A DNA stretch of 64,000 nt from Lanius collurio (GCA_020086605.1 JACBWW010000016.1:13533998-13597997); one strand, 5' to 3'; shown: positions 45,101-59,092, counted from the first letter of the stretch. The notes: generated by a model not told the origin, from the letters alone. Translations and numbers: made by a program.

Positions 45101-48100
45101 AACATCTAAAAAAATTATCTATGTGCTCTTTAAACTGTTAGATTTTAGTTTATACACTCTAGTATCATGCCTTTGAAATACTTGCCAGTGTTGCATTTCA
45201 AACAGATTATCAGGAAACAAATTAATAAATGCCCCAGAATAACAAAATGGAGTGAAAGACATCTCAAGTGTCCTTCCACTCTTCTAGGCAATATCAACAA
45301 ATGTGTCAATATTGACAGGTTGATTAATCCTGCTAGTATTTCCCTAAAAAGTTATGATATTGGAAGCTGTATTGTATCTCCAACTAATCCAAACACTGTA
45401 CCTCACTGTGGTAGGAAAATTGGACAGCTAAGAGCAGGTGGATCCTTACTTTGGACTGCCATGGAATGTGGCTGCTCTGTACTGTTCAGTCAGATTTTCA
45501 CCTTACTGGTCTCTTTAATACAACTAACGTGCTAATGCTAGTGTGATGAGAATATATGAGAATAGTTATGATCACATCAGCTGCAGTAACCTCTTAGCAA
45601 GTGGTCTTTACTCACTTCAGTCCACTGTGGATTTAGTCAGAAAATCAGAGAGATGGCAAGGGGCAATTGGCACCAATCTGGTGCTCTAGTACCAAATTTC
45701 CTTTAAATACCAGCAGCCAGTCTGTAGGATGGGCTCTGAAGGAGAGGAACCCTGGCCACGGCAAAGAAATGGCATATAGTTCCAAAGTAAGCTGGCCCAT
45801 CAGGCAGCAGGGTTTAGCTCCTCTGATGCATCTGCTTTTATTTGAGGAATACATTAATTTCCACTGTAAAGAATATTGTTGGGCTTTCCTTCTTTCCTCT
45901 TCCAGATAGCAGAAAACATTCATAACTACAGACAGACACCATGTTAATTTTCAGGAATTACTGCTCACATTTAGTAATCAATATATTCAACATATATAGT
46001 TTCAAAAGGACAAGGATAATATTAATTTGCCTTTTTTTTTCCCCTCTGGACAGCACCCTTGATGTGACTTGAATCACTGAGGGATCTCCGTGAAATTTGT
46101 AACATTTGTCATGCAAAACAATTTTTATCACTCAGCATTATTCTCACAGGACTCATTCTCCTAGGCAATAGAAATAGTTATTTAAAAATTCTTCTGTTTG
46201 AGTAAAAGTGCTTCTTTAGGGCTCCACCAAATACATTGGGTGGGAGGGGGAAGGGACCTGTATCATATATTTGGTTTACCAATAGTCACAGCTGTGCTAA
46301 CACAGCAGAATATTAATCTGTATTTTTACACTGAGAAAGGATTTTGGAAGAGCAAGTTGCTTCTGAAAAGGGCATATGCAACAAATATTAGCTGTAAATA
46401 AATAAAAAGTGGAGGAGCCTTCTAGGAAATATTTGTGTATGTAAATGCACTCACTCATGTAGAGTAGGAAGCCACCCATGATGTATTTATCCAGAGAGAT
46501 CTATGCCATGCTAACCAAGTTCTTATTGAAAGATTTCACGTTGTTTATTTCTCTGTGTTCTAATACAAGAGCATAGAGGCCATGGAAAATACATTTGCAT
46601 TTGTCAATTCCAGCAGTTTTTATTAAATTAGGAAGTTTCAAGAAGCTGTTTGGATCTTGGTTGCTTGTTTTTTACACAATGTGGTGTAACAGAGGGCCCT
46701 TTCTCAGGTTCAGTGGGGAGTTTGCTCTCTCAAATGAACAAGTGGAAATCCAATATATAAAACCTTGTCATTTTATTTGTAAATTGATATCTGCAAGTCT
46801 TATGCTCATCTGACACCAAAGAGAAGTTGCTTTTCTAAAGTCACAAACATAAGGAAATGTGATGGTATTCTTATAACTAAAAAGTTAAGTAGATAGTGCC
46901 TGTGAAATAAGACCAAACATATTCAGAATTAGAATGTAGAGACTTAACAAATCTTTCTCTGTTTAAGACATTGGTTCACCAAGCTATATTATTTCATAAT
47001 TTCCTTTTTTTAATTACAAAATACATTATTCAGAAAATATTTCCTGACTTCTGGGAATAACAATTACTCAGAAAAACTGACCTTTTTTTCTAAATGATGT
47101 GTAATAATTAGTCACATTGTCTTAGATTTTTTTCCCCAGAGGAAAATCAACGCAATTCTTCCTGTGCTTGAAAGGACTATTTACTTAAATGTTTGTTCAC
47201 TTTCAGCACTATGCAATACTATGCATCTAAGAAAAAAGGTCAGATTCAGATTTGGATCACAGATTCCAGTGAAACTCAATCTATTAACAACACGTTGTGA
47301 TGACATTTATGCTGTGAGGGTATTGTATAATGACTCTAAGTCCAACAAAACTAATTTGCAAATGTAAGTGCAGAGTTTGACAGGCTAGAATACATCTGTT
47401 TCAGACAGCGTGGCATTTTGATGTGACATATTCCTTGTGGATAGTCTGATGGGAGGAACAAAGCAGCTAGAGAAACTTGATAGAAGTTTTACTGAATTTA
47501 TTTTATCATGTCTAAGAACCAATTGATATAACTTGTACTGTAACTTGTCTGTTTTTCAACTCATCCAATGAAGCCTTCTTTACAAGGTTCATTTCTAATT
47601 GCAGGACCTGTGCTTGTAGAAGAAAGTATATGCTTTGGAGCTCAGCTGGGGTTTTATTAATATCTGCAGTGTGATATAGGGCAAAAAATAAGGCAAATGA
47701 TGGCCCTACTGCCACCTTTTCCAACAGGACTTGTACAACAGGATGATTATTCGAGACAAGTAAAATTATAGTGGTCTAAACACAGGAACTTTGCTCTAGT
47801 TTTTGGCAGACAAGGCAACAAACTTTCTTTGAACTGCTGAGGAATTGCCAAGATATAACCCTGTTAATTCTCTAGGTGATGGGAAGATATATCAATGCAA
47901 AAGAGAGAGCAGTTGGATGATAGGAAATAATTCATATGAGATTGTTTAACAGTAGTAGAAAAGGAATTAGGTTAAGTGATATCAGTATTATAGGTTCTTA
48001 TTTAAAAACTTTTTTCTAGTTCTTAATATCTCTAGTTTCTCCTTCATATTGTTTTCTTGAATGTGATCATATTTGATTAGACATTGCTGTATTTTATTTA

Positions 48101-49150
48101 GTACTTGTGGGAACATCCTTTTTACATTTCATTTTATTTACTGAGGTATACAAGCCCAGTATAATATCTTTAAAAGGATGCTTCGTCAACTATACAAAAT
48201 CATATTTTATCCGTAGCATTCCTATGTTAAAGCTGAATTGGTCTCCCTATCTATTATAAATCCTGATTTGGGAGGTTTAAATATTTCAGCTTTTTCTCTC
48301 TAGACATAGCCAGCACATATTTTATTTTACTGTGTCTCCAACTACCTAATTCTCCAGCCAAGGTACTATAGCTCAGAAGCAACAAGCTATCAACCCACCC
48401 TTGTCATTTCAATTTTTCACACATTTTCTTAGGCTAGATGTTCTGTATCTCAGTGAACTCTTATCTCCCTGGTCCACAGCCATAGCTTTGTGGTATATAA
48501 CAAAGCTTCATCTCTGAAATGTCAAAAAATAATGAAAATAGGAAAATCACAAAAGAGAAATTGGCCACAGCCAATTCTGTGGATCTAAAGCTCTTAGACT
48601 TCTGTTCATCAGCAAACCTTAAGTGAGGCAGTTTTTTCCATCACCTGCACTGCAGCTCTGCTGTCACTTTCCAGTCAGGTACTACCCAGCAATGAGCACT
48701 GCTGGAAGAATTTTTCTGTGCTGGTGCTCTCTATCAGCTGGAAAAAAGACTGCACATCAACAAAGGATCACTCTTCTTTTTCATCTTTTACACAAATTTT
48801 CTGAGTGCAGACAAAGTTACAGGAGAAGGTGACATAAGAACATGTAGTTCTTATAAAGGAAGGACTGTAGGTGGGATTAGGAGATGTACACGGAACTTGA
48901 AAATTTCTCAGGAAGGTCCCTGTAGGTGTAATCCTCACTTTCATTACTACATTTCATCAAAATTTCAATCATCAATTCCTTTTAAAGGGTGATATGTTCC
49001 TTCCACTTGGAGATGTGATTCTTCCCCTGGGATGAAATGATGATTAGCCATTTCATCAGTAATAAACAAAAAAATTTCAGTATCTCTTGACATTAAAACA
49101 AATCAGTGTTAAGGGCAAAAAAATGCAAGAAGGGAGAACAATGGATGATG
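42200..49150. other. AT-rich non-coding stretch
   Basis: No gene is recognised. The open frames at 42455-42760 (minus) and 45167-45535 (plus) show no domain. An A-run is at 44352-44363. The same 15-mer GGCATTCCAATGAAT at about 35253 and 43123 is within chance for this length. Confidence 0.55.
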
Positions 49151-49151
49151 T

Positions 49152-49226
49152 TGTTCCCATTTAGTAGATGGATTGAAACTGAAAAGCTGCAGAAAGAAAG
49201 GCAGGACTAAAATATATTGCCCACCC
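49152..49226 (-). mobile_element. MIR-like SINE fragment
   Basis: The plus strand reads TGTTCCCATTTAGTAGATGG, ATTGAAACTGAAAAGCTGCAG, and then ATATATTGCCCACCCT. These correspond in order to the antisense MIR landmarks TATCCCCATTTTACAGATGAGG, GAAACTGAGGCACAGAGAG and GACTTGCCCAAGGTCA. Order and spacing fit; identity is low, as expected of such an old element. Confidence 0.5.
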
Positions 49227-49719
49227 TAAAGGCTGAAAAGAGTGAAGAAATATAGGCCTATTCCAGCAGAATGAGGGAAAGTAATAATTTTCTTCATAAA
49301 AATAAACCAGCATTTATCTGCAAAGTGATGTGAAACGTTTGACCATTATCTTATGAGAGCAGCAAGGCAGTTATCAGTGTGGCAAAAGATCTAATTGCAA
49401 GAATCCTTCAGAAATTAAAAAAAGAAAAATATCAGGAATAAAAAACATACTGCTAAAAGGCATCATCAGTACCCTTCCCCTGCTCCCTGCATACAAATCT
49501 ATGCAGGTCTTTCCATGCAGTTCTAAACATGAAATATACGTTAGGAAAAAACCCAAACAAACCACATTAAATTTTGAATACATTTATGGATGATGTCATG
49601 AAAACACATTAAATTCACTGTAACACCATTACAGCTTTGTGGATGTGACAAGGCTGTTCCATGCCTTTCTCTCTCTGATGCCACATGTCATCAGGATCAA
49701 TTAATGATTTTAGATGGAC

Positions 49720-49750
49720 CACACACACACACACAAACATACGCACACAC
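49720..49750. repeat. (CA)n microsatellite, degenerate
   Basis: Seven to eight CA units are followed by AACATACGCACACAC, an interrupted extension of the same repeat. Confidence 0.95.
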
Positions 49751-50019
49751 GGGCATTTTGGGCAAACTGAATTTCCAGCTACTGTGCCATGTAGATTGTG
49801 GCTTACTCCCAAGTCTCTGACCCATGATGTTTCAATTTCAATGAATGCTGCTAGAATTATTGCATGGACAGTGTGAAGTGCATGTACACAATTGTCTGCC
49901 AAAATAAAAGCAGTTAAATGGAGTTTGCTCCATCCTTTCAAGTGTAACAGAAGCCAATAAAACCTGAAAAATTTAGTTAGTTAATGCAGTACCAGAAATA
50001 GCAATTTTACTGAATCAGA

Positions 50020-50082
50020 GAGAAAAAAGAAAACCACAAGAAAAAAAAATATAAAATAAAAGAAAAAGAAAAAGAAGAAAAA
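50020..50082. repeat. A-rich purine tract
   Basis: An A-rich stretch with GAAA and GAAAA steps. It is low-complexity sequence without a recognisable retrocopy. Confidence 0.85.
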
Positions 50083-53000
50083 TTATTGAACTGTCAGAGC
50101 TACAGAATAGAAAATCTGGACAGTCAGAGTCTTTGTATTTTGAGCACGTTAATGCATAAATAATAATCAGAGGATAATCTGACTATTTGTGGAAGAATAA
50201 GATGAATGACATCACATTAAAGTGCCAGCAGCTTCACGTAAATGACCCTACCTCACCACGGCATGATGAGAAAGATTAAAATTATATGCATGGTGGTTTG
50301 GTGGCCAGACTTTGAAGCTGAAAGCTAAAAAACCTTTAAGCAGAGATTACCATTGATGTTTTGTGGTTGGAGTATCAGAGAGATTTACTTTCTTTACCAG
50401 CCTTATCTAGGATCATCTCCTTCCTGAAGTAGAAAGCAATGAAATGCTGGGTAAACACATAGAGGGGTTTGGGGTTTTTTCAGTTAAACACTTACCTTAC
50501 TCTTTTTGTGAGGGTTTCAGTAGATTCAGTATGATATTGAAAAGCATGACTCTGGGTCTTGTGTGCATATATAGGGAAATTTGAATCCTCAGTCATACCT
50601 TACTTGAAAATGCTCTTTGGAAGCTTCATATATATTCATTTAATCTTCTCTTCCTGTCTGCTTTAGTCCTCTCTCTCCTGGGTCTCTGCATCTGATTACA
50701 AATCCATTTTCTCCCCAAAACACCAAATCCTATTTAGAACATATTCAGGACACAGTTCCTGAGTTTGAAGCAATCTGTCATTTTTATGAGGAGTTTTGAC
50801 TGATTTTTATGGGAAGCCTAAGGGACAAATGGCATGCAGCATGCCAGAGTGGAGTGATTAGCCTGCCAAACTTGGAATCTCTAACAAACACCCATTGCTG
50901 TTCTAATTAACTTACTACATTCACCATTTGCATAAATAAATTGCTTAATTGATGCTTCCTGAATGACATGACTTTGCAGAAATTTTGAGAGACAAAAAAA
51001 TCCATGAAGGCCTAGCAAATCGTGCAGCTTTTATAAACAACTTCTTCCTTTTATTGAATCTGCATTCATAAAGTATTTACCAGTGTTATTTTATTTTTAC
51101 ATAAGACTTTTTTTTGGTTGAATTATGAGTTTTCGAAATAAGATATAAACACTGTGTCTTTCAAAATTTGTTTTTGTAATGAACAGGTCAGTGGTTCTTT
51201 AAGTACTTAGCCAAGATATGGCACTCATATCTCATTAGTGAGTATCTTTCTAAGACTTCCCAGGAACCTCTTAAAGAATTTAATGGACACTATAAAGAGA
51301 TGCAGCTGATTTTGTGCATTTTTCATGCGAAACAGAAAGACAATGGAATTGTCAAGTCTACCAAAACAACATTAGAAGTTAAATTTTAGTGGAACAACCA
51401 TAAATAGAGTACAACATAATTGGGAAAAGAAAATCTCATTTGTGAAAATCACATTTTATCCACCCTGTTAAGATTAATACTATAAAAGAAACCACAGCAT
51501 GAAAAAAAAAAAAAAAAGGATAAAAATAGGGAGGGTAAGGTTTTGAAAATATCCTGGGCACACCCTGTCTTTCTCAATATTTCTTTTGCTCTGGGAATAG
51601 CTTACACTACAAAAGTAAGACAACCTGAAGTAATTGCTCACTTACAATTAAGAACAAAGCAGCTGGGGAAAGAATCCTTTAGTCACAAGAGAAATCAAGA
51701 TGAGTAAATGCAATAAAACAAAATATCCCCATGCCTGAATATATGTTTCATAAAATCTAGAGAAATGAGGAGATTAAGCTCAACTTCCATGCTTAACCAT
51801 CTGCAAGCAATTTTGTATATGTGGGTGACTTCACCATTCAGTACCTAACCTGGCAAGATCAGACCAGAATGACTTCTCTTCCAAAACCCAGATAAACAGA
51901 TCATAATATTTCAGAGTGTTTCATCAATGCAAAAGGATGACTTAAATTACAATGTCTTTAGCTGAAGTAAATGGTATGAGATACCTCCAAACCCAGCTCA
52001 CATAACTCACACTGTTTATTTATTCTTCCAGGTTAAACACTGATGTGTGAAGTTCAGAGTTAAAGTTTTTGGTGTAAGACATTTCCCACTGAACAGAAAT
52101 GTCTATGTCACTCATCTGCTTGGTGGAAAAACTGTGCCATGATATTCACAACTCTTGAGCAAACAGAAAAACTTTAAATTATGGACATTTTTGGATTGTG
52201 ATGAACAATCTCAGCAGTCCAGGAAAGCTTTGTCATCTATATTCCATATCCATAACTTTTCTCCCCACCCTTTGTTGCCCTCTAGAAGACTTTGAAGTAA
52301 GATTGGAATCAAATCTTGATAGCTGATGCTATCTCAAGGTATTCTTCAAATATGGCAAAAACAGTATAAATCTGCTGTGCCAAATTTCACACAGAGCAGC
52401 ACTCAGTTTGGGATCAGTACATGTTTTGATAACATCCCTATGCAAATCCAAAAGGAATAATAAGTTTAGGAACTTCATGAGTGTCTATTGCCAGATTCAG
52501 GGATGCAGAAATGAGATTACTAATTGAACATGGAATTGGAGTGCCACAAACTGCTGGTCTTCCTTACAGAAGAAAGCTTTTTTATTAAAATCATAAAGAG
52601 AAAAACACCCAAATAACAGGGGAGAAAATTCAGCAGAAATATAAACATGTCGGAAGACACAAGTCGAGGTCAGAGGCTTTTCTCACAGCACCAAAAGATG
52701 TATTTCCTTGAAACTCTTATTGGAAAGACTTTTTAGTTCAAAGTCTACAACTTTACATAAGAGAAAAAATTTAAGTTTAAAAATTAAACAGTAATGTATT
52801 ATTAGACTCTGTGCCTTAGTGAAAAGCTAAGTTTTTAATACCAAATGCTGATTTTATCTGCCTATAAAATGTGTTGAACACAAAGTATAGTTAAAAATTC
52901 TCCTAAGAAACAAAAGCTAGAACTAATTAACATGATCGCCTACTTCATGGGGATAGAAATTCCCACAGGATACAATAGCAGTTACAAATTTATTTCATTC

Positions 53001-53130
53001 TGAAGTGAGACAAAAAAATAGATCTCAACGATTTCTGCACCTTTTTCTGCTGTATCTCAGATCTGGGGCACACCTCTTCAGAATTTTGAAATGCCTTTGG
53101 CATTCTCCTAGTTTTCTGTCACTTTGTACT
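50083..53130. other. AT-rich non-coding stretch
   Basis: No gene is recognised. A run of 16 A residues lies at 51502-51517. Confidence 0.6.
51502..51517. repeat. Poly-A run of 16
   Basis: Sixteen consecutive A residues, the longest single-base run seen in the window. Confidence 0.95.
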
Positions 53131-53146
53131 GAGACCACCAAACATT

Positions 53147-53245
53147 GGGCATTGTTAAGGCTCCAGCACAGGCCCCCATCACAGAAGTGTCCCCTGGGCA
53201 CTGTTAAGGCTCCAGCACAGGCCCCCATCACAGGAAGTGTCTCCT
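53147..53245. repeat. 49/50-bp near-perfect tandem duplication
   Basis: The unit beginning GGGCATTGTTAAGGCTCCAG spans 53147-53195 and recurs at 53196-53245 with three differences: T to C, one inserted G and C to T. It opens the GC-rich island that follows. Such recent minisatellite-like duplications are often copy-number variable. Confidence 0.95.
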
Positions 53246-53700
53246 GCCTGCAGGGTGGCAGAGTGTGGATGGCACTTCGTGCTGCCATCACATGCCCAGG
53301 GGGACTGCAGGCCAGAGCCATCCATGCTGCAGCCCCCTCCAGCTCAGGCATTGTTCAGGAAAGATCCTGAGCAGACACAGACCTGCCCCATCTGTCCCCA
53401 AAGCCAGTCCAACAACCCTGCCTGAATGACGGCCCCTGTGGGAGGTGACCTCACAGCACTTGGTGTCTGCAGCATGCCCAGAGGACAGCAGTGGACGCAC
53501 TCCTGCTCCTTGGATGACCACTGCACCGAGCACTAAGGGAATACCCCAGCAATGTTTGTGATTCCCCCGGGGATGCTGCGCTGAAGTCACCGGAGCCGGA
53601 GGAGTTCGGCCGGGCCAGCACGCACAGCTGGGCCAGCAGGAAGGTCCCTGACTGCTCTGAGCTCAGCCCTCCCTCTCGCCCACCTGGAGACACTTGATGA
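53246..53700. other. GC-rich island, CpG-rich at 53560-53690
   Basis: The segment is clearly GC-rich against its surroundings. CpGs concentrate in GCTGCGCTGAAGTCACCGGA and GGAGTTCGGCCGGGCCAGCA around 53575-53620. Open frames of 60-131 codons exist in several frames on both strands, as expected where stop codons are scarce, and none shows a domain. AATAAA occurs at 53738-53743. Candidates are a small CpG island with promoter activity or an old GC-rich element. Confidence 0.45.
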
Positions 53701-55364
53701 CTCTCCAGCCTCTCTTTTGGTTCTTGTAATGGATTTAATAAAGGAAGTGCTGACACAATCTTTGCTACGGCAACATAAGTCCTCCCCTCCAATAAGGGGG
53801 AAAAGCACGAATATAAAAGTGACTTTCTTTGTTCAAAACAGAACAAACCAGATGGTTTCCCAGACTATAGTGCCTAAAAACTCTTTCACTGATTCCAGTG
53901 TGTACAGTATAATAAAACTGTTCAGGGGCCTCTAACTTCGTACAAAGTATTTTATTGTCTTTGTTCACCAGTCTGGATATTTGCCATGACAGTAATTGAA
54001 CCATGAAAAACATATATTTCTTTAAAGCATATTATAGTGTAGTTTTTAAGGAATTGCTAGAAGAGTGTAATGGAAAGGATTTTCATTATTTAATGCTTAG
54101 AGATAATTAGTACAGTTGAATAAATAAAACTATTTTATATATATAAAATGAATATAGTATTCAGCACTACCATTTCTTAGAGAAACATTAAACATAACCA
54201 ACATTTTCTAAAATAGAAAAAATTTGTACCTAAGGAATGGATTTCTATGCATTTGAATATTTTTACTAATGTTTGTACACTATATACTGCATAGTAGCAG
54301 CAGAAAAATAAAAAAATATACTTTCTACTAATTATATTCCTGAAGGTTATATACCACATCAGGATTAAACTGATAAAGAATTATCAGTATCAAAAAACTG
54401 TAAAGGAAACCCTGTTCAAGAGAAAGTTCAAAGGCATTCTTGTAAACTTTTACCCAGAGGAACCACGCCACTGAAGCTGTTTAACTAGGGAGTGCTATGA
54501 GTAATCACCATATTGGCCCCAGATACACATTTTCTTCCCCAAAACAGTAATAAGGAAGAAAAGATAAACACCTCAGTGAAGCAGGGGGAAGCTTTTAGCA
54601 ATCCCAGGTGTGCAAATTTTATAAGTAAGAGCACACAAAAAAAGGGAAAATGTGAGTAACTATCACTTTACTCTTTTAAAATTAAATTAGGCAATGTATC
54701 AGTGGAGTTTAGGGAATAGGAACAATTTTGAGGAATGCACAAAACCACAAAATTTCTTCAATCTGTAATTTCTATGAAACAGTAAAGTATGTGTTAGAAA
54801 ATCTATCATTCTGCATTAAATGTTCCTCATTTACCCTGTCACCACCTCATCCCCATCAGCACTGTTGCCCAACACTCAGGTGCTTAGGCACAGGCAGGGA
54901 CAAGACTGGCACGTACTAATGTGAGTCAGGAAGTGCCATCTTGACAATGTCATGTTTTTATTTCTCTATGGAAAACAAATTAAAATCCAGCCTTAAAGCT
55001 TACATGACAGGACAGACCACCATGGAACTGTGTTTGAAGATCCAAACAGCAAAATTAACATATATTTCATGCAGTTCAGGATATTTCAGGCAGGCAGCAG
55101 CTTTACAGCATTTATGTTGAAGTCTGAGTTAAGCAAACTGTTGGTAAACCAGCTGCCCCCTCCACTGCAGCCTTTCTCACTGTAATTATCTGAATGTCTT
55201 CCACCGTTGCATTTACATCCCCTATGGAGACTGGTCCTTCTGGGTGGGTCACCATGGCTTGCATGGGGTCTGTAAGCTGAAAGAATGAACTCAAATTGAT
55301 CTATAAAGCAGCTGGCTCAGAAGAACCACTGAGAGATGCTGATAGCTCCTCTCCTCCTCCCAGT

Positions 55365-55432
55365 GCTCAAAGTGCTCTACAGGCTGGAGAGACAAAGGGT
55401 TTTATAGGCTGCTGTGGAAGGCTTTTTACAGG
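55365..55432 (+). other. Exon-like segment, possibly coding
   Basis: The acceptor TAGCTCCTCTCCTCCTCCCAG is close to ideal, and the 68-base segment ends TACAG|GTGAGG, a good donor. Two of three frames are open. No partner exon with matching phase was found, so a pseudo-exon is a reasonable alternative. Confidence 0.2.
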
Positions 55433-55450
55433 TGAGGTTTGGATGGTAAC

Positions 55451-55488
55451 CACTATCAAACCACTGCTTCACTATCAAACCACTGCTT
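55451..55488. repeat. 19-bp perfect tandem duplication
   Basis: The unit CACTATCAAACCACTGCTT is present twice in direct succession without mismatch. Confidence 0.95.
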
Positions 55489-58400
55489 CTAATTTACCAT
55501 AATCTGTCAGTCCATTGGGTTTCTGCTGCTGGTGGAAGGGAGAAGAGAGAAACAGAGTTTTAGGTCTGTTTTAGCAGACAGTTAAAACTTAGAAACACAT
55601 AATACACACCTTGTAGTTACCTTATTAATGATTCAAAGAAGAAAAAGCTGTTACTAACATGTTTGAGGAATCTTTATATTAATTTTGAAAACCTGTCGCA
55701 CCAGCTTCAGAGAGGCCTGCATTACTCCTTTTGAGAGAGTATATTGTGCATTGGCCTTTGGGGTGTTTTATTACTGCAAAACAGATAAATACTAGGGAAA
55801 GAGAGAATTTTGTCAATTATTTCCCTATTAAAGAGAGGAAAATGCAGTTCTCCTCAGGTTCAAAAGTTCAAGGAACAGTCAAAAGCTTGTTGAAGAAATG
55901 GATTAATCCTGTTGGCTTTCTATCAGGACCTACAGCTTTCAGGAAATAATTTGTCTGTGTAGGGATGTCTTTCAATTTTGTTTGTGAATTGTACAAAATT
56001 CATGTTAATCAATTATACATTTAAGTCTACTGTTAAAAATGAATAATTTGTCTATCCCACAGATAAGGAAGAGATCTAGAAGCTTGCTACATCTGAACAG
56101 CCTTCTGATTAACAGCCAATTTTCTGTGTATGTGAAATCAAGAAAAAATTTCTAAAGTTAAAGTGCTGGCCATGATTTGTGCATCATTGTTCTCCATAAA
56201 TTCTGTCAGATTCTATGAGAAAGCCCTATAAAATATAATAGGAAAGATTTATTTCAGCCAGGATTTCAACTACGCAAGGGATTTAAGTGAAGAAAAATGC
56301 ACTGCATTGCTATAGATTATTGCAGTCAGCTTAACAAGTATGAAAAAGGCACAGTTTTCTTTGAAATTCTAAAAATTAGGACTAAATTCTGTAGAAGCCT
56401 AATAATTTCCATAATATCTTTTGGTTTCATTCATCACTTTCTGCAAGGGTTTTTTTTGCTGCAGAGATATTCCCACCAGAGGTATCTCAGGTATTAATAA
56501 GTTCTGCACTGTCCCATGTTTTCCCTTTGCTCAAACACTCCAGATTACTTGTTTTCCACTGTGAGTTAGAATATATCTGTCTCAACCAAGATGAAAATGA
56601 AATGTTATACATATTGAAGTTCAGTCAAATGATTAATTCCAGCTGAATCTTTCAGAAATGATTTCCCAGGTTGAACAGCTTAGATCTTGGTAGCCAAAAC
56701 CACCACCCTCCACACTGATGACCAATCTAAAGCAAATCAATTTTGTTTTGTTTACAGTCTTTTATAGAGACGTACAAACGGTTTGGCCTTCATAGTTAGA
56801 GGAGGAGCCTTGGGGTATCATAAGAAAAGTGGCCAAGAGTAATTAATGGGCAATGTCTGGCTCCATAAAATCTTTCCATGCTTGCAGATATTCCACACGT
56901 TATCTCTCTGTCAGATGTGAGCATCATAATCTTGAAATGATGTGCTTAATTTTAGGGTCTGACCAAACTGATATGTGGCCTTGTGGCCTGAGTGTTCCCA
57001 GGCAGTTCCTGGTGGAGAGGAAGGTGCTGTCTGCCCGGGGGCCAAGGAGCCCACTGGCCCCTCATGGGCCATTTGTGTCAGCACTTCATTGCCTTTCTGC
57101 TTAGAAATCCTACCAGATGAGAGGCAGGACATCAAAGTGCCTTGTGCCCACCATGGCTGGCTGAGTGGCAGCTCCTCATTACCAGCAGCTGCTCCAACAC
57201 TAAGACACTCTGTGAGAGTGAGTTTTCAAATTCTTTGGAGATCTATATCTAATTATGCAATTATCTAATCAAAACATCTGCATTTTTATGCCCATATATG
57301 ATAAGAATTTCAGAACTCCACAGGTGAAAAATTTATACTTTTCAGAAAATAAATTCATAGAAATAAAGCAATTATTATTGCAGATTAAATACGATTTTTA
57401 TCTCACACCATTTAAAAGAAGTTTTTGCTGCTGATTTTCTTCTTTGTTACAAAAGGTCATTCTCTGAATGAAGGGTGACACAGCTGTTTAGACAGTGCAA
57501 ATGACAGTTCTGGCAGAAGAGTTAATATTTGACAATGTGCAGGGGGCATTGATCAGTGTATTTTCAAATCTTTAATTCTGTAAAATTGGACAATTAATGT
57601 CATGAGGCTTTGTCTGCAGCATGCAACTTTTGGGTTTGTTTGCAAGAAGTTCTGATTGCATTTGAACTCTTGTGTAAGAGGGATGAATCCTCTTCATGTA
57701 TACTTGTATATCTTACATAATTTATCAAAAACCTTTTTAATGTCATTTGAGATACTGTCTTTAAAAAAAAAAAATAATTAAGCAAACCTGATTGACATGA
57801 GGCTGTATCCATAGGATCTGATTTCCTCCTGAAGCATTAGAATAAAATAACCAGAGAAGGGAAGCCTGAAGCAATATCTACACAGGTTTTCCTTACAAAT
57901 GCTTTCTTACTTCCTTGAGGGGCAAGGCTTGAACTTGGACCAGTCTGTCTTGTACTTCACTTTCTTTCTTAGACAGCAGCTATCTGACCCAAGTCGGGAT
58001 GAGGAGGTAAAGATGAGCAAAATGACTAATCTGGGAATTCATTCCCATGGGGCATGCACTCACCCTGCTCTTCCTGCAGAAGAGCTGGACCCCAGCCACA
58101 TCCCAAGGCAGGTAACACCGGGCTGGGCAGGACAGTAGGGGCCAAAATTCAACTGTATTTAGAAAGAAAAATAGATGTTTCATAAGCCTCACTTGACACA
58201 CAGCTACATTGGTAGCATCTGCATTCATAAAGTCAGTGCCTGGATGTTTAGTAAATGCTGCCAAACACCCATTCCTACAGACATTTTCTGTCTGTTTCCA
58301 GTTGTCTTTTCTTATTTTCTCTCTATATATCCTTTGGGTTTAAAAATTAAGTCCTCTATGTTCATTAACATTATGATGAATACATTCTATATCAGCAGTC

Positions 58401-59092
58401 CTTTTAATCTAAAAATTCTGTCTTTTCTAAGCAAGCTCCTCTGCCTCTGGAACAAGATGGAAAAAAATGCTCTGATAATTGTTAAAGAGGAAAATAAATT
58501 TAGCTTTGCTATTTTTTTTTATAAACCCCCTAATTGTACACTGTGTCAGAACAAAAGCTACTTCAGTAAAATTGCATATCTTTACTTAAAACCATTTTTT
58601 TTGGCTATAAGCATTTACCTAGAAGGTCTGAAACCCTGTGGAATTATATCAAGAAGGTTACTAGTCATCCTACTGTCAATTTTAGCTGACATATTAATCC
58701 ATCTCTCTCTTGGTTGCACTATGGTACAGCAACTGCACTGTATTAATCAGGTGGATAGAACAGAATTTTTTTTTCTTTTCAAGAAAAGAGTCTGGGAAAA
58801 TGCACTTGTCCAAATTTAGCTGCAAAGAGTAACTCAATCTGAATGAACATCAAATTGTGCTTTTTGGAAAATATTAATTTATTTTAAAATCCATTCTATA
58901 CTTTGTTTTGCAATAAACAAAAAATTAAAAGAAAGTATTGACAGTGTTTTTCTGATTAATATTTTCAAAATATGACCTACTTCTTATGGTGGTTTATTAG
59001 GAAGATGAGATCTTAGCAACTCTTTGAGCTGACTTCACATATTTACAGATTTCCTTCTATTATGTATAATTTGAGTACCATACCCTGAGACA

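Larger units (their letters stand above)
53701..59040. other. AT-rich non-coding stretch
   Basis: No gene is identified. An exon-like segment at 55365-55432, a 19-bp tandem duplication and a 214-codon open frame at 58175-58819 are listed or discussed separately. A somewhat GC-richer patch at 56970-57180 carries overlapping chance frames. Confidence 0.55.

Noticed and set aside
53025..53846. Multiple overlapping open frames on both strands
   Set aside because: GC-rich sequence lowers stop-codon frequency in all frames. None shows a consistent codon pattern or domain.
10747..55488. Scattered 15-19 bp tandem duplications considered as array repeats
   Set aside because: Each is a two-copy local slippage event with a different unit and no regular spacers, so there is no CRISPR-like or satellite array.
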